A DNA stretch of 38,626 nucleotides from CAYJDG01 sp964368875 (GTDB taxonomy: Bacteria > Pseudomonadota > Alphaproteobacteria > Micavibrionales > Micavibrionaceae), in contig CAYJDG010000018.1 in assembly GCA_964368875.1 (NCBI GenBank), positions 1-38,626 of the forward strand, given 5' to 3'. The notes under the pieces are model-generated. The model searched no databases and was not told the DNA's origin. It was given only the letters and a program-made list of their open reading frames with translations. This document shows positions 7,488-14,861 of this stretch, one piece after another. The position numbers and the translations under genes were made by a program. How positions within the stretch are numbered: the first letter of the stretch is position 1; every line of letters begins with the position of its first letter.

Positions 7488-7815
7488 TCTTAAAGAGTTG
7501 TAGCTGCAAGCACTTAAGTGCCCTAAAGAGGAACAGGCTTTGGACATGATCCAAAGCCTGCCTTCTTTCTGGGGGGAGAAAGTCTGTATAAATTCGTCTG
7601 TAAGGTCTCTACTACACAACCTGGCTCTTCGTTGAGAGCCGCTCTATTATTCGGTGCCGTTTGCCCGTTATGTCTATGAGTTATGATTTATATAAGAAAA
7701 ACTTGGGGAAATGTCAACCATAATTTTAGGGATTCTTTAATCTCCACCAGCTTTTCGCTTGCCTACGGCTCGAAACGCATTAGAGTTAAGCCCTTAAAAT
7801 ATAAGGGCTTTTGTT
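7488..7815 (+). ncRNA. Candidate structured RNA or regulatory leader in a 400-bp intergenic region
   Basis: No protein gene is seen in 7422-7819, but the region is full of hairpins: AACTCTT/AAGAGTT (7485-7499), the palindrome GCACTTAAGTGC (7510-7521), a 10-bp stem CAGGCTTTGG/CCAAAGCCTG (7534-7560) extended by AAAGA/TCTTT (7525-7529 with 7564-7568), GGCTCT/AGAGCC (7623-7640), and a terminator-like hairpin at 7788-7815. A weak possible promoter (TTTAAC at 7453-7458, 17 bases, TACAAT at 7476-7481) would give a plus-strand transcript of roughly 330 bases ending at that hairpin. It matches no RNA class I can name; 6S RNA, SRP RNA and RNase P RNA were considered and key motifs were not found. It could instead be a 5' leader of the hydrolase gene. 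Strand and ends are inferred. Confidence 0.3.
7788..7815 (+). terminator. Terminator-like hairpin overlapping the translation start region
   Basis: AAGCCCTT (7788-7795) pairs perfectly with AAGGGCTT (7803-7810) around a 7-base loop, followed by TTGTT. It looks like a Rho-independent terminator for a plus-strand RNA. The 3' arm also contains AAGGG, the only Shine-Dalgarno-like sequence before the ATG at 7820, so the same hairpin could hide the ribosome binding site. Which role is real cannot be told from the sequence. Confidence 0.5.
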
Positions 7816-7819
7816 AAAA

Positions 7820-8752
7820 ATGTTATGGAATTCTACGGTCAATTCCGAGATTGAACCGCATCAGATCTTCATCGAAAAGGGAATTTGGCACGATCCGGCC
7901 CGGAATCAGCGCCCTGTCCCTTATAAAATCTATACCCCGCAAGATTCCTCTTCAACCGCTTGGCCAGTGGTGGTGTGGTCGCATGGGTTAGGGGGCAGTC
8001 GTGACGGTGCAGGGTTCATCTCCCGCTACGTCGCGTCCCATGGGTATGTCGTCGTGCATATTCAGCATGAAGGTACGGACAGCAGTTTGTGGGAAGGCAA
8101 GCCCGGGCATCCTTGGGATATCATTCGCGCCATGCATATTCCGCGCAAGGCAACCCTGCAGCGATTCCGCGACGTGCCGTTTGCCCTCGACCAGATGGAA
8201 AAGAGTCTCACGGGCAAGATTGATATGACGCGTCTCGGTTTCTGTGGGCACTCTTTTGGCGCGATGACCACGCAGGTGATGGCCGGACAATATCGCGGTG
8301 TAGGCCGACATAGGTATCAGCTTACCGAGCCTCGCATCAAGGCGGGCATTCTTTATTCTTCAGGCCCCGCCAAACATCACAGCCAGTACGAAGGCATTCG
8401 CATTCCCTTGATGACGATGACGGGTACGGACGATGCGTCTCCGCTGGGAGAGTTCAAAGCAGAAGACCGTCAGGACATCTTCAAACATGCGAAGCGTTCC
8501 GAGCAATATATGATAGTACTCGAGGACGGCGATCATATGGTTTTCAATGGCAGCCGCGGTAAGCTTGCCGCCAATCCGAAACGGGATGTGCACGAGCGTA
8601 TCATCAAAGTTCTTTCGCTGGCTTTCTGGGACGCTTACCTCAAAGACGATCAGGCTGCGCATGCATGGCTGATGGGCGAGGGGGCCCGGGCTTGGCTTGG
8701 GGCAGAAGCCACCTATATGTACAGAGCCGCAGCAACAGGGACCGCAGCATGA
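7820..8752 (+). CDS. Alpha/beta hydrolase, dienelactone hydrolase/PAF-acetylhydrolase-like
   Basis: A 310-residue cytoplasmic hydrolase if started at the ATG at 7820 (a TTG at 7811 is also in frame). The alpha/beta-hydrolase core is evident: the oxyanion-region strand WPVVVWSHGLGGSRDG (about 48-63), the nucleophile elbow GHSFG with Ser about 145, a likely acid in MTGTDDASP (about 197) and the catalytic His in EDGDHMVFNG (about 235). The arrangement resembles the predicted dienelactone hydrolases (COG4188) and PAF-acetylhydrolase-like enzymes, which cleave esters or acyl groups. The substrate cannot be inferred. No signal peptide is seen. The stop codon overlaps the start of the ABC ATPase gene (ATGA at 8749-8752), so the two are translationally coupled. 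Upstream is the hairpin at 7788-7815, which may control expression. Confidence 0.85.
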   Translation: MLWNSTVNSEIEPHQIFIEKGIWHDPARNQRPVPYKIYTPQDSSSTAWPVVVWSHGLGGSRDGAGFISRYVASHGYVVVHIQHEGTDSSLWEGKPGHPWDIIRAMHIPRKATLQRFRDVPFALDQMEKSLTGKIDMTRLGFCGHSFGAMTTQVMAGQYRGVGRHRYQLTEPRIKAGILYSSGPAKHHSQYEGIRIPLMTMTGTDDASPLGEFKAEDRQDIFKHAKRSEQYMIVLEDGDHMVFNGSRGKLAANPKRDVHERIIKVLSLAFWDAYLKDDQAAHAWLMGEGARAWLGAEATYMYRAAATGTAA

Positions 8753-9669
8753 GCGCCATCACTATCAAGAATCTGACCAAGACATACGCAGCCAAGGGCA
8801 AATCACCAGAAAAAACCGCGCTAAGCGATATTTCACTCGATATACCCAAGGGTTCAATCTTCGGACTGCTCGGGCCGAACGGGGCAGGCAAGTCGACGAT
8901 TATCAACATCCTCGCTGGCCTCGTCGTTAAAACCTCCGGACAAGTCTCGATCTGGGATACGGATATCGATACCGATCCGCGTCAGGCCAAATCGAATATC
9001 GGAATCGTGCCGCAGGAACTGAACTTCGACCCGTTCTTCACTCCTGCACGTTTGCTCGACCTTCAGGCTGGACTCTATGGCGTACCCAAGGCCGAACGTC
9101 GCACCGCTGAACTTCTGAAGCTGGTAGGTCTGGAAGATAAGGCAGACTCCTACACACGGTCTCTCTCTGGCGGGATGCGCCGCCGCCTGATGATTGCCAA
9201 GGCGATGGTACATACGCCGCCTGTTCTTGTTCTTGATGAACCCACAGCCGGGGTTGATGTCGAACTGCGCCAGCAATTGTGGGAAAACGTACGCGCTCTG
9301 AATAAGAAAGGTGTAACTGTTCTGTTGACGACGCATTACCTGCATGAAGCCGAAGAACTGTGTGACCGAATCGCGATCATTCACAAGGGCAAGATCGTGG
9401 CCAATGAAGAAAAAGAGACGCTCCTGAGCCGCATCGACAGCAAGGAAGTGCGCTTTATTCTCGACCGTGAAATCACGGATATTCCTGCGACCTTATCCAG
9501 ATGGTCGCCGCAGATTGAGGGTAAACGCACCCTGACGATCCGGTTTGCGCCAAAGGATCATTCTGTCGGCGAAATTATTGCTGCCGTGCAGGCTGCCGGC
9601 TATGGCATAGCTGATCTTTCGACCGATGAGCGGAATCTGGAAGACATATTTCTGCAAATGACGCGTTAA
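8749..9669 (+). CDS. ABC transporter ATP-binding protein, YadG/DrrA-like
   Basis: A 306-residue ABC ATPase. The start at 8749 is chosen because it forms an ATGA overlap with the hydrolase and begins with the typical MSAITIKNLTKTY strand. Walker A GPNGAGKST lies at 42-50, the Q-loop in GIVPQELNF at about 88, the signature LSGGM at 139-143, Walker B LVLDEP near 160-165 and the switch His in LLTTHYLHEAEE. The region around the Q-loop and the block SLSGGMRRRLMIAKA closely follow E. coli YadG, which pairs with an ABC-2 permease, YadH. No permease is adjacent: the next gene is a CBS-domain protein. The C-terminal 75 residues are the usual extension of drug/polysaccharide ABC-2 ATPases. The transported substrate is unknown. 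Confidence 0.92.
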   Translation: MSAITIKNLTKTYAAKGKSPEKTALSDISLDIPKGSIFGLLGPNGAGKSTIINILAGLVVKTSGQVSIWDTDIDTDPRQAKSNIGIVPQELNFDPFFTPARLLDLQAGLYGVPKAERRTAELLKLVGLEDKADSYTRSLSGGMRRRLMIAKAMVHTPPVLVLDEPTAGVDVELRQQLWENVRALNKKGVTVLLTTHYLHEAEELCDRIAIIHKGKIVANEEKETLLSRIDSKEVRFILDREITDIPATLSRWSPQIEGKRTLTIRFAPKDHSVGEIIAAVQAAGYGIADLSTDERNLEDIFLQMTR

Positions 9670-9780
9670 TTTTATTTAAGTGAGAACTTATCTAAACGCA
9701 CAGCGTTAGCTTCGTTGTGTGCAGGCTTTATTCGTGATTTAGTCTTGCTTGCACCCATTCACCAATCGAAGGAGATCATT

Positions 9781-10209
9781 ATGAAAGTCAAAGACGTCAT
9801 GACGCGTAACTGCACATATGTCAGCCCGCAGACCACGTTGTCCGAGGCCGCCAAGATCATGGGGGATCAGGATATCGGGTTTATTCCGGTTGCAGAAAAC
9901 GACAAGATGGTTGGCATGGTGACCGACCGCGATATCGTAATCCGCGCGGTAGCCAAAGGCGCTGCCCCGACATCAGCTGTTAAAGATGCGATGTCCCCTA
10001 AAACATATTATTGCTATGACGATCAGGATGCTGAAGAAGTCTGCGCCAATATGGCCGAAATCAAAGTTCGCCGTTTGCCGGTCGTCAACCGAGAAAAGCG
10101 TCTGGTCGGCGTGGTGACGCTTGGTGACCTGTCACAAAGCATCAGTAAAAATAATGTCGGCCAGACGGTTCAGGTCATCACCGATCCGCATGATCGCCAG
10201 GCAGCCTAA
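9781..10209 (+). CDS. CBS-domain pair protein
   Basis: A 142-residue stand-alone CBS pair (Bateman module). The start at 9781 is fixed by a strong AAGGAG 8 bases upstream. CBS1 covers about residues 7-60 (VKDVMTRNCTYVSPQTTLSE, then GFIPVAENDKMVGMVTDRDI) and CBS2 about 73-128 (VKDAMSPKTYYCYDD, then VRRLPVVNREKRLVGVVTLGD). Each ends in the expected G-(M/V)-V-T-x-(R/G)-D motif, whose Asp binds ribose in nucleotide-binding members. Such proteins sense adenine nucleotides and often accompany stress responses; the partner is not evident here. It is separated from the ABC ATPase by 111 bases and followed by a strong terminator, so it is probably its own unit. Confidence 0.93.
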   Translation: MKVKDVMTRNCTYVSPQTTLSEAAKIMGDQDIGFIPVAENDKMVGMVTDRDIVIRAVAKGAAPTSAVKDAMSPKTYYCYDDQDAEEVCANMAEIKVRRLPVVNREKRLVGVVTLGDLSQSISKNNVGQTVQVITDPHDRQAA

Positions 10210-10240
10210 TCACGCTTGCGCTGATGCTTTATTTATCTGC

Positions 10241-10275
10241 ATAATCGCCCCGATATATGGGGCGATTATTTTTTC
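10241..10275 (+). terminator. Rho-independent terminator
   Basis: ATAATCGCCCC (10241-10251) pairs with GGGGCGATTAT (10259-10269) around a 7-base loop, and is followed by a run of six Ts. It ends transcription of the CBS-domain gene. The next start codon lies 13 bases beyond it. Confidence 0.85.
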
Positions 10276-10288
10276 TGAGGCTGGATTT

Positions 10289-10900
10289 ATGAGATATCTA
10301 TCTCTTATTTTTACGATTTTTTTCTTCAGTACTCCTGCTTTCGCAGAAGACGCAGCTGAGTTTGATCCCGTCACGCCGACGCCATCAATTGAAGTACCTC
10401 AAGACATAGCGGCCATCATTCCTGCCGGATATGGCCTAATTGAATTTGAGCGCGGTGATTTGAATGGCGACGGGTTGCAGGATTACCTTGCGGTTGTCGA
10501 AAAGAAAACATCAGACTTCATGGATGTCGAGCAGCGCCCACTGCTGGTGATCACGGCGCGAAAAGACGGATCTTTTAAGTTGGTAGCGCGCGGCGATAAA
10601 GTCGTTTTCTGTTCGACCTGTGGCGGGGTCATGGGCGATCCATTCACCGGACTCGAGGTAAAACGAAATCGCTTCACCGTTCATATGTATGGCGGAAGCA
10701 ACTGGCGCTGGGCTTATGATTACACATTTGCCTATTCAGTGCGTGATGATGCCTGGCAGCTGGTCGAAAGTGTTGAGACAAATCATCATATGACCAGCCC
10801 GGATGAGGAAGAAGTTAGCACCTACAGGCCCCCTAAAGATTTCGGCAAAATCAACCTGCAGGATTTCGATCCTGATGCCTATCTGTCCTCTAGAAAATAG
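10289..10900 (+). CDS. Exported protein of unknown function with an FG-GAP/EF-hand-like motif
   Basis: The start at 10289 gives a 203-residue protein with a clear signal peptide (MRYLSLIFTIFFFSTPAFA, cleavage probably before EDAAE), so the product is periplasmic or outer-surface. Around residues 58-68 the sequence GDLNGDGLQDYLAV is the calcium-binding-loop signature found in FG-GAP/VCBS and dockerin-like repeats (DxNxDGxxD). A CSTCGG motif near residue 113 holds a Cys pair. The remainder is beta-rich (FTVHMYGGSNWRWAYDYTFA). Similar small exported proteins exist in many Gram-negatives, but no function is assigned. It is flanked upstream by a terminator and downstream by tRNA-Arg. Confidence 0.8.
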   Translation: MRYLSLIFTIFFFSTPAFAEDAAEFDPVTPTPSIEVPQDIAAIIPAGYGLIEFERGDLNGDGLQDYLAVVEKKTSDFMDVEQRPLLVITARKDGSFKLVARGDKVVFCSTCGGVMGDPFTGLEVKRNRFTVHMYGGSNWRWAYDYTFAYSVRDDAWQLVESVETNHHMTSPDEEEVSTYRPPKDFGKINLQDFDPDAYLSSRK

Positions 10901-10973
10901 TAGTGGCAGTGCCGTTTCCCTAAAAGGATTGGACAGAAGACACTTCCCAAGTTAAAACCAGACCATTACTTGC

Positions 10974-11050
10974 GCGCCCGTAGCTCAGCTGGATAGAGCG
11001 TTGCCCTCCGAAGGCAAAGGTCGGACGTTCGAATCGTCTCGGGCGCGCCA
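10974..11050 (+). tRNA. tRNA-Arg (anticodon CCG)
   Basis: A complete 77-base cloverleaf with an encoded CCA. The acceptor stem GCGCCCG (10974-10980) pairs with CGGGCGC; the D arm contains AGCTCAGCTGGATAGAGC. The anticodon stem TTGCC/GGCAA encloses loop CTCCGAA, giving anticodon CCG, which reads CGG arginine codons. The T arm contains GTTCGAATC, and discriminator G is followed by CCA. Confidence 0.96.
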
Positions 11051-11096
11051 TTATTTTATACTATGGTTGTCCAAACATATATTTTCTGGAGGGATC

Positions 11097-12455
11097 ATGC
11101 GTAAGTTATATTCATTCTTTTTGCTTCTGGGGATATTTACTTGGGTCGCGCCTGCGAGTGCGCAGATACGTGAGACGGGACTGAGTTTCTCAGTTCAATC
11201 TAAAGTCATCGATACCGTTTCGCCCACGCAAGCGGGTGCACCTACCAAGAATACAAGTGTCGGTTACAAGACGGTCACGCTTTTCCCTGAGCTTATCAGT
11301 ATCAAAGACAAACAAACTGAAACGATTTATGATTTTAAAAATCAGCAGCTGATTTCGCTGTCCCCAGCGACCAGAACTTATTTCATCACCTCTCTTTATG
11401 CAGTTCCAGCTTTCAAAGCGATGGAAAAAGCCAACCGCGCTATGATCGGGGGCGCGTTTGGCAAGGCTGGGATTACGCAGATGGGAAATGTCGAGCCTTT
11501 TGATCTCGATATGATGTTCGGCGGGCCGTTCAAACCTGAGGACGCTAAGGGTATCTCGAGCACGAAGGATGCGACAGGCGGTAAATATAAATTCCGGGGT
11601 GAAGATATTGCTGGCTACACGGTCACGCGGACGCCGATCCCAGACGCGCTTAAAAAATCCTATGCGCGCTATATTGCCTATGAATTCACCATGCATCCAC
11701 TGATTCAAAAGGAACTTAGTGAGCGCGAGCTATTTGCCACCTTGCGGTTTACCAATCACGGGATGGTTCCAGCTGTATCCGAGAAAACTTTCGGCACTTC
11801 GCTTGTGCGCGAAACAACCGAGCCGCCACCATCGATTCCGGCCGGGTATAAGCTTGCCCAGCCGGGTAAGGAAGCCGCTATAGGTGTTTTGCTCGCTGCC
11901 CCGCCGAAGATCACAGCGCAGGACAGCCTTGCCCTGATCAAAAAATTATATGCTGATAAGAAATATACCGACGTCGCGGTTGCTTTCATGGGCCACACCT
12001 ATGCCTATGGTACCGACGGCGTTGAGCAGCTCAAGCCCGTGCTTGGTAATTTGATGAAAGAAGCCCCGCCGACAAGCGGAGTTCGCGAGATTTTCGGTAT
12101 CTGCTCAGCACAACCGAGCGCGCAAGGCGCTGCGCAGAAAGTGACATTCCTGAAACAGGTGCAGGCAGGCAACCCGGTCCTCGGATATATGATCGGCGGC
12201 TGTCTGGCTTTATATCAGGATGCTGCTAACAAGCCAGCCGACGCACAGGCCACACGTCTTGCCGCGCTGGCGAGAAACCCCGCCATGGTTGCAGTCATGA
12301 AAGATCTGGGGGACGGGTATTACCGTCAATACGATCCGTTTATGGCGTGGGCTTTCTGGAATAAGGCACGCACTATCAATCCGGGCCATCCTATCCTGAG
12401 CGGTCTCGGCTCATTGGAAGAGAAGCTAGCACGGGATTATCCCGACTATTTCTAG
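11097..12455 (+). CDS. Exported protein of unknown function, helical-repeat C-terminus
   Basis: The ATG at 11097, preceded by GGAGGGATC, gives 452 residues; the longer open frame runs back through the tRNA and is not coding. A signal peptide (about 1-22, ending APASA before QIRE) predicts export. Residues about 25-260 are beta-rich and include repeated aromatic and charged strands (YKTVTLFPELISIKDK, YKFRGEDIAGYTVTRTP), perhaps a periplasmic beta domain. The C-terminal 180 residues form helix pairs like TPR or Sel1 solenoids (LALIKKLYADKKYTDVAVAF, YRQYDPFMAWAFWNKARTIN), but no canonical TPR consensus is clear. I do not recognise the family. The gene converges with the RTX-type gene, only 18 bases apart. 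Confidence 0.75.
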   Translation: MRKLYSFFLLLGIFTWVAPASAQIRETGLSFSVQSKVIDTVSPTQAGAPTKNTSVGYKTVTLFPELISIKDKQTETIYDFKNQQLISLSPATRTYFITSLYAVPAFKAMEKANRAMIGGAFGKAGITQMGNVEPFDLDMMFGGPFKPEDAKGISSTKDATGGKYKFRGEDIAGYTVTRTPIPDALKKSYARYIAYEFTMHPLIQKELSERELFATLRFTNHGMVPAVSEKTFGTSLVRETTEPPPSIPAGYKLAQPGKEAAIGVLLAAPPKITAQDSLALIKKLYADKKYTDVAVAFMGHTYAYGTDGVEQLKPVLGNLMKEAPPTSGVREIFGICSAQPSAQGAAQKVTFLKQVQAGNPVLGYMIGGCLALYQDAANKPADAQATRLAALARNPAMVAVMKDLGDGYYRQYDPFMAWAFWNKARTINPGHPILSGLGSLEEKLARDYPDYF

Positions 12456-12473
12456 AGCTGAATAACTAAAAGA

Positions 12474-13292
12474 TTATCTTTTGAAATCTGCCGGGGCGGA
12501 CGCTGGTAAGGCAACTGCCGGAGGTGTCTTGGCTGCTTCTCGTGCAGCGATCTCGGCAGCGATCCTATCCCCAAGTGCATACATGTCGCCTTTAACCTGC
12601 TGTGAGAAGGGAATGGCATCAAGAGCTTTGATTGCGTCTGGCGTGCCCTGAATTTTTGCGCTGGCAAGCTGCGCAGGGGTGGCAGTGGATTCCGCCAGTG
12701 TCAGAAGGATCGAGGCGGGCACAGATTTGACCGTGCCAGCTTTGATTGCGCTCTCTAGCTCTGCGGCGCTCTGGGGTGTAAGTTGCGGTTGCAAGACACC
12801 GGGTTGAGCCCCTGCTTCGAAACCAAGTTTCTGGTCTGCGAACACGACATGCTCGACATCTACCAGCACGGCGATACTCTTATCTTTGACGTTCTCGAGC
12901 ACGACGCTGCGGCCATAGGCAGTCTTCGGCGAGCCTTGCCAGAATTCCTGATCGATTGCCGACGGGTAATCGATCACGCCAGGCAGACGCGGCTTCCAGT
13001 CGGACTGTTGCCCGCCAAGAACCACATAGTCAGTGCCTGCACCAGCGGCGATAAAATCGCGTGGAGCAAGTTTATCCATCCGCTTACCGGAGGCGCCATT
13101 AGGAACAACGATATCTGTCCCGGAGGTTCCGGCTATGAAATTTGAACCGGTGGTTCCGGCAATCAGCGTGACTTCTTTCTGGCCCATGAAAGGCTTAATC
13201 AGGTCATAGGTCGTGCCGAAATCGATGCCTTGCGCACCGGAATGCGTGCGCACACCACCAGCCGCTTCTTTAACGATTTTATCGTCTGCCAT
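12474..13292 (-). CDS. RTX-like repeat protein, 272 aa
   Basis: This 272-residue protein lacks an N-terminal signal peptide. Around residues 44-65 it has two adjacent glycine/aspartate nonapeptides, GTTGSNFIA and GTSGTDIVV, and a third, AGAGTDYVV, near residue 85. These fit the RTX consensus GGxGxDxUx, which binds calcium after secretion. RTX proteins usually leave the cell through type I secretion using an uncleaved C-terminal signal. Here the C-terminus is Ala/Pro-rich (PPAVALPASAPADFKR) and the repeats are near the N-terminal end, which is atypical, and no type I exporter is nearby. Residues 100-165 look like a beta domain, and 170-250 is helical. Only three repeats are present, so the calcium-binding reading is tentative. 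Confidence 0.7.
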   Translation of the reverse strand: MADDKIVKEAAGGVRTHSGAQGIDFGTTYDLIKPFMGQKEVTLIAGTTGSNFIAGTSGTDIVVPNGASGKRMDKLAPRDFIAAGAGTDYVVLGGQQSDWKPRLPGVIDYPSAIDQEFWQGSPKTAYGRSVVLENVKDKSIAVLVDVEHVVFADQKLGFEAGAQPGVLQPQLTPQSAAELESAIKAGTVKSVPASILLTLAESTATPAQLASAKIQGTPDAIKALDAIPFSQQVKGDMYALGDRIAAEIAAREAAKTPPAVALPASAPADFKR

Positions 13293-13379
13293 AAGGACCC
13301 TCTGACCGAAATTATTCTTTTGCTGATTATAGCTGCATTTTCAAAGGGATGCGAGCTTTCTGGGAAATATATGACAACG

Positions 13380-14747
13380 TTATGATGTAATTGAGAATTT
13401 TTTCAGGGCCGTTGCCTGACGCTTTCTGGTTTCCTCAAGATTAAAGCCGGAGATCATGTCTTCGAACAGGCGATGCCAGTTGATTTCGGCCTTGAGGTGA
13501 ATAAAGACCGACCCAAGCCCGAGTGCAGCGCGGTCCATGAAGACGAATTCGCGCGGCACATTGACTCCGCCGACTTCGCGCAGGCGCTGATGCACCTTCT
13601 GGGCGGTCTCGCGCCCATAAACGCCATTACCGGTATCCCCGATCACGCGGACTGTGTCATCCAGCAGGGGCCCATAGAGAAATTTTGCCCAGACATTGAG
13701 GATTTCAAGCTGATCCTTGCTGATATCACGAAAGCCCCAGGTCTCATAAGCGTGAACAGCAAGTGTGAGGTCGTCGTTTTTAAGAGCATTATACAGATCG
13801 ATCACGCCGCCAACAAATTCAGGGCGGAATATCCGTACGCAGCCGAAGTCGAGCAGGTTGATGCTATCATCGCTGCGCACGCTGTAATTACCGAGATGCG
13901 GGTCACCATGAATAACCCCATAATAATAGAGCGGCACGTACCAGGCACGGTACATATTGAGGGCGAGCGTGTTGCGTTGCTCAATCGGCGCCTCAAGGAA
14001 GCTGAGGATTTTTTTGCCTTCCATCCATGAGCTGGTCAGGAGGCGCTTGGTGGACAGATCATCGATGACATCCGGGACATGCACGTTTTGCTCATCACGC
14101 AGCATGTAGGTATAGAGTTTTTGATAGCGGGCTTCGAGACTGTAATCGAGTTCCTCGTTGAGGCGCGCTGTCAGCTCGTCGTAAATATTCCCGGTTTTTA
14201 TCGCCTTATCGTATTTCTCGTAAATTGAAAAAATGATTTTAAGCTGGTTGAGGTCTGCACTGATTGCTGATTGCATATCGGGATATTGCAGCTTGCAGGC
14301 GACCTCCCGGTCATCCAGTGTCAGGGCCTTGTGTACCTGCCCCAGACTCGCGGCGGCAACGGCTTCGTGGGAGAAGGAAGAAAATTTCTTTTCCCAGTCA
14401 GCGCCAAGCTCTGTGCGCATGCGGCGGCGCACAAACGGCCACCCCATCGGGGGTGCGTTTGATTGCAGGTTCTGAAAGCTCTTGGCATATTCAGGGGGCA
14501 GCGCTTCGGGAATGGTTGAGAGGATCTGCCCGATTTTCATCAGCGGGCCTTTGAGATTGCCGAGCGCCATCATCAGATCCTGTGCGTGCTGCCCGCGTTC
14601 GATCTTGATGCCGAAGAACTTTTCGCCGGCAACTTTGGCCGCGAGCCCGGCAACCGTTGTCGAAACCCGGCCATAGCGCTTCATGCGCCCGCCGAGGCGA
14701 TTCGGTTCACCTTTAGAGAAACTGTTTTGGTCTGTGTCGTCGGTCAT
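13380..14747 (-). CDS. ABC1/UbiB-family atypical kinase, COQ8/ADCK3-like
   Basis: A 455-residue atypical kinase supporting ubiquinone biosynthesis. The family hallmark KxGQ is present as KIGQ at 71-74, and the nucleotide loop is the Ala-rich AAAS (131-134) in place of a Gly-rich loop. The ATP-binding Lys is in VACKLQYP (about 152), the catalytic segment is HGDPHLGNY, and metal-binding DFG occurs in LLDFGCVR. The two C-terminal membrane helices of enterobacterial UbiB are absent; the protein ends shortly after the kinase fold, as in COQ8/ADCK proteins. It is divergent from a COQ9 gene, with 114 bases between starts, which strongly supports a role in quinone synthesis, probably helping extract or organise lipid intermediates at the inner membrane. 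Confidence 0.9.
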   Translation of the reverse strand: MTDDTDQNSFSKGEPNRLGGRMKRYGRVSTTVAGLAAKVAGEKFFGIKIERGQHAQDLMMALGNLKGPLMKIGQILSTIPEALPPEYAKSFQNLQSNAPPMGWPFVRRRMRTELGADWEKKFSSFSHEAVAAASLGQVHKALTLDDREVACKLQYPDMQSAISADLNQLKIIFSIYEKYDKAIKTGNIYDELTARLNEELDYSLEARYQKLYTYMLRDEQNVHVPDVIDDLSTKRLLTSSWMEGKKILSFLEAPIEQRNTLALNMYRAWYVPLYYYGVIHGDPHLGNYSVRSDDSINLLDFGCVRIFRPEFVGGVIDLYNALKNDDLTLAVHAYETWGFRDISKDQLEILNVWAKFLYGPLLDDTVRVIGDTGNGVYGRETAQKVHQRLREVGGVNVPREFVFMDRAALGLGSVFIHLKAEINWHRLFEDMISGFNLEETRKRQATALKKFSITS

Positions 14748-14861
14748 GTGATCTTTCTTTGTCTAGCCATAACCTAGTTCCGGTTGCGTTGCAAAACAGG
14801 GAAAACTTCACAAATCTTATAGCAGGCTGGTATAGTCATTTCACACAGGAATGGGACCCTT

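Noticed and set aside
7440..7820. 6S RNA, SRP RNA or RNase P RNA
   Set aside because: None of the conserved motifs I know for these RNAs was found, and the hairpins do not form one long 6S-like rod with a central bubble.
10974..11050. tRNA gene as an integration site
   Set aside because: The 3' part of tRNA-Arg is not repeated nearby, and the genes after it are not those of a mobile element.
12474..13292. Fourth member of the 4.95-7.42 kb paralogous cluster
   Set aside because: A short C-terminal stretch (ELESAIKAG) resembles ELEAAIKSN of the 98-residue protein, but the match does not extend, so it is probably chance.
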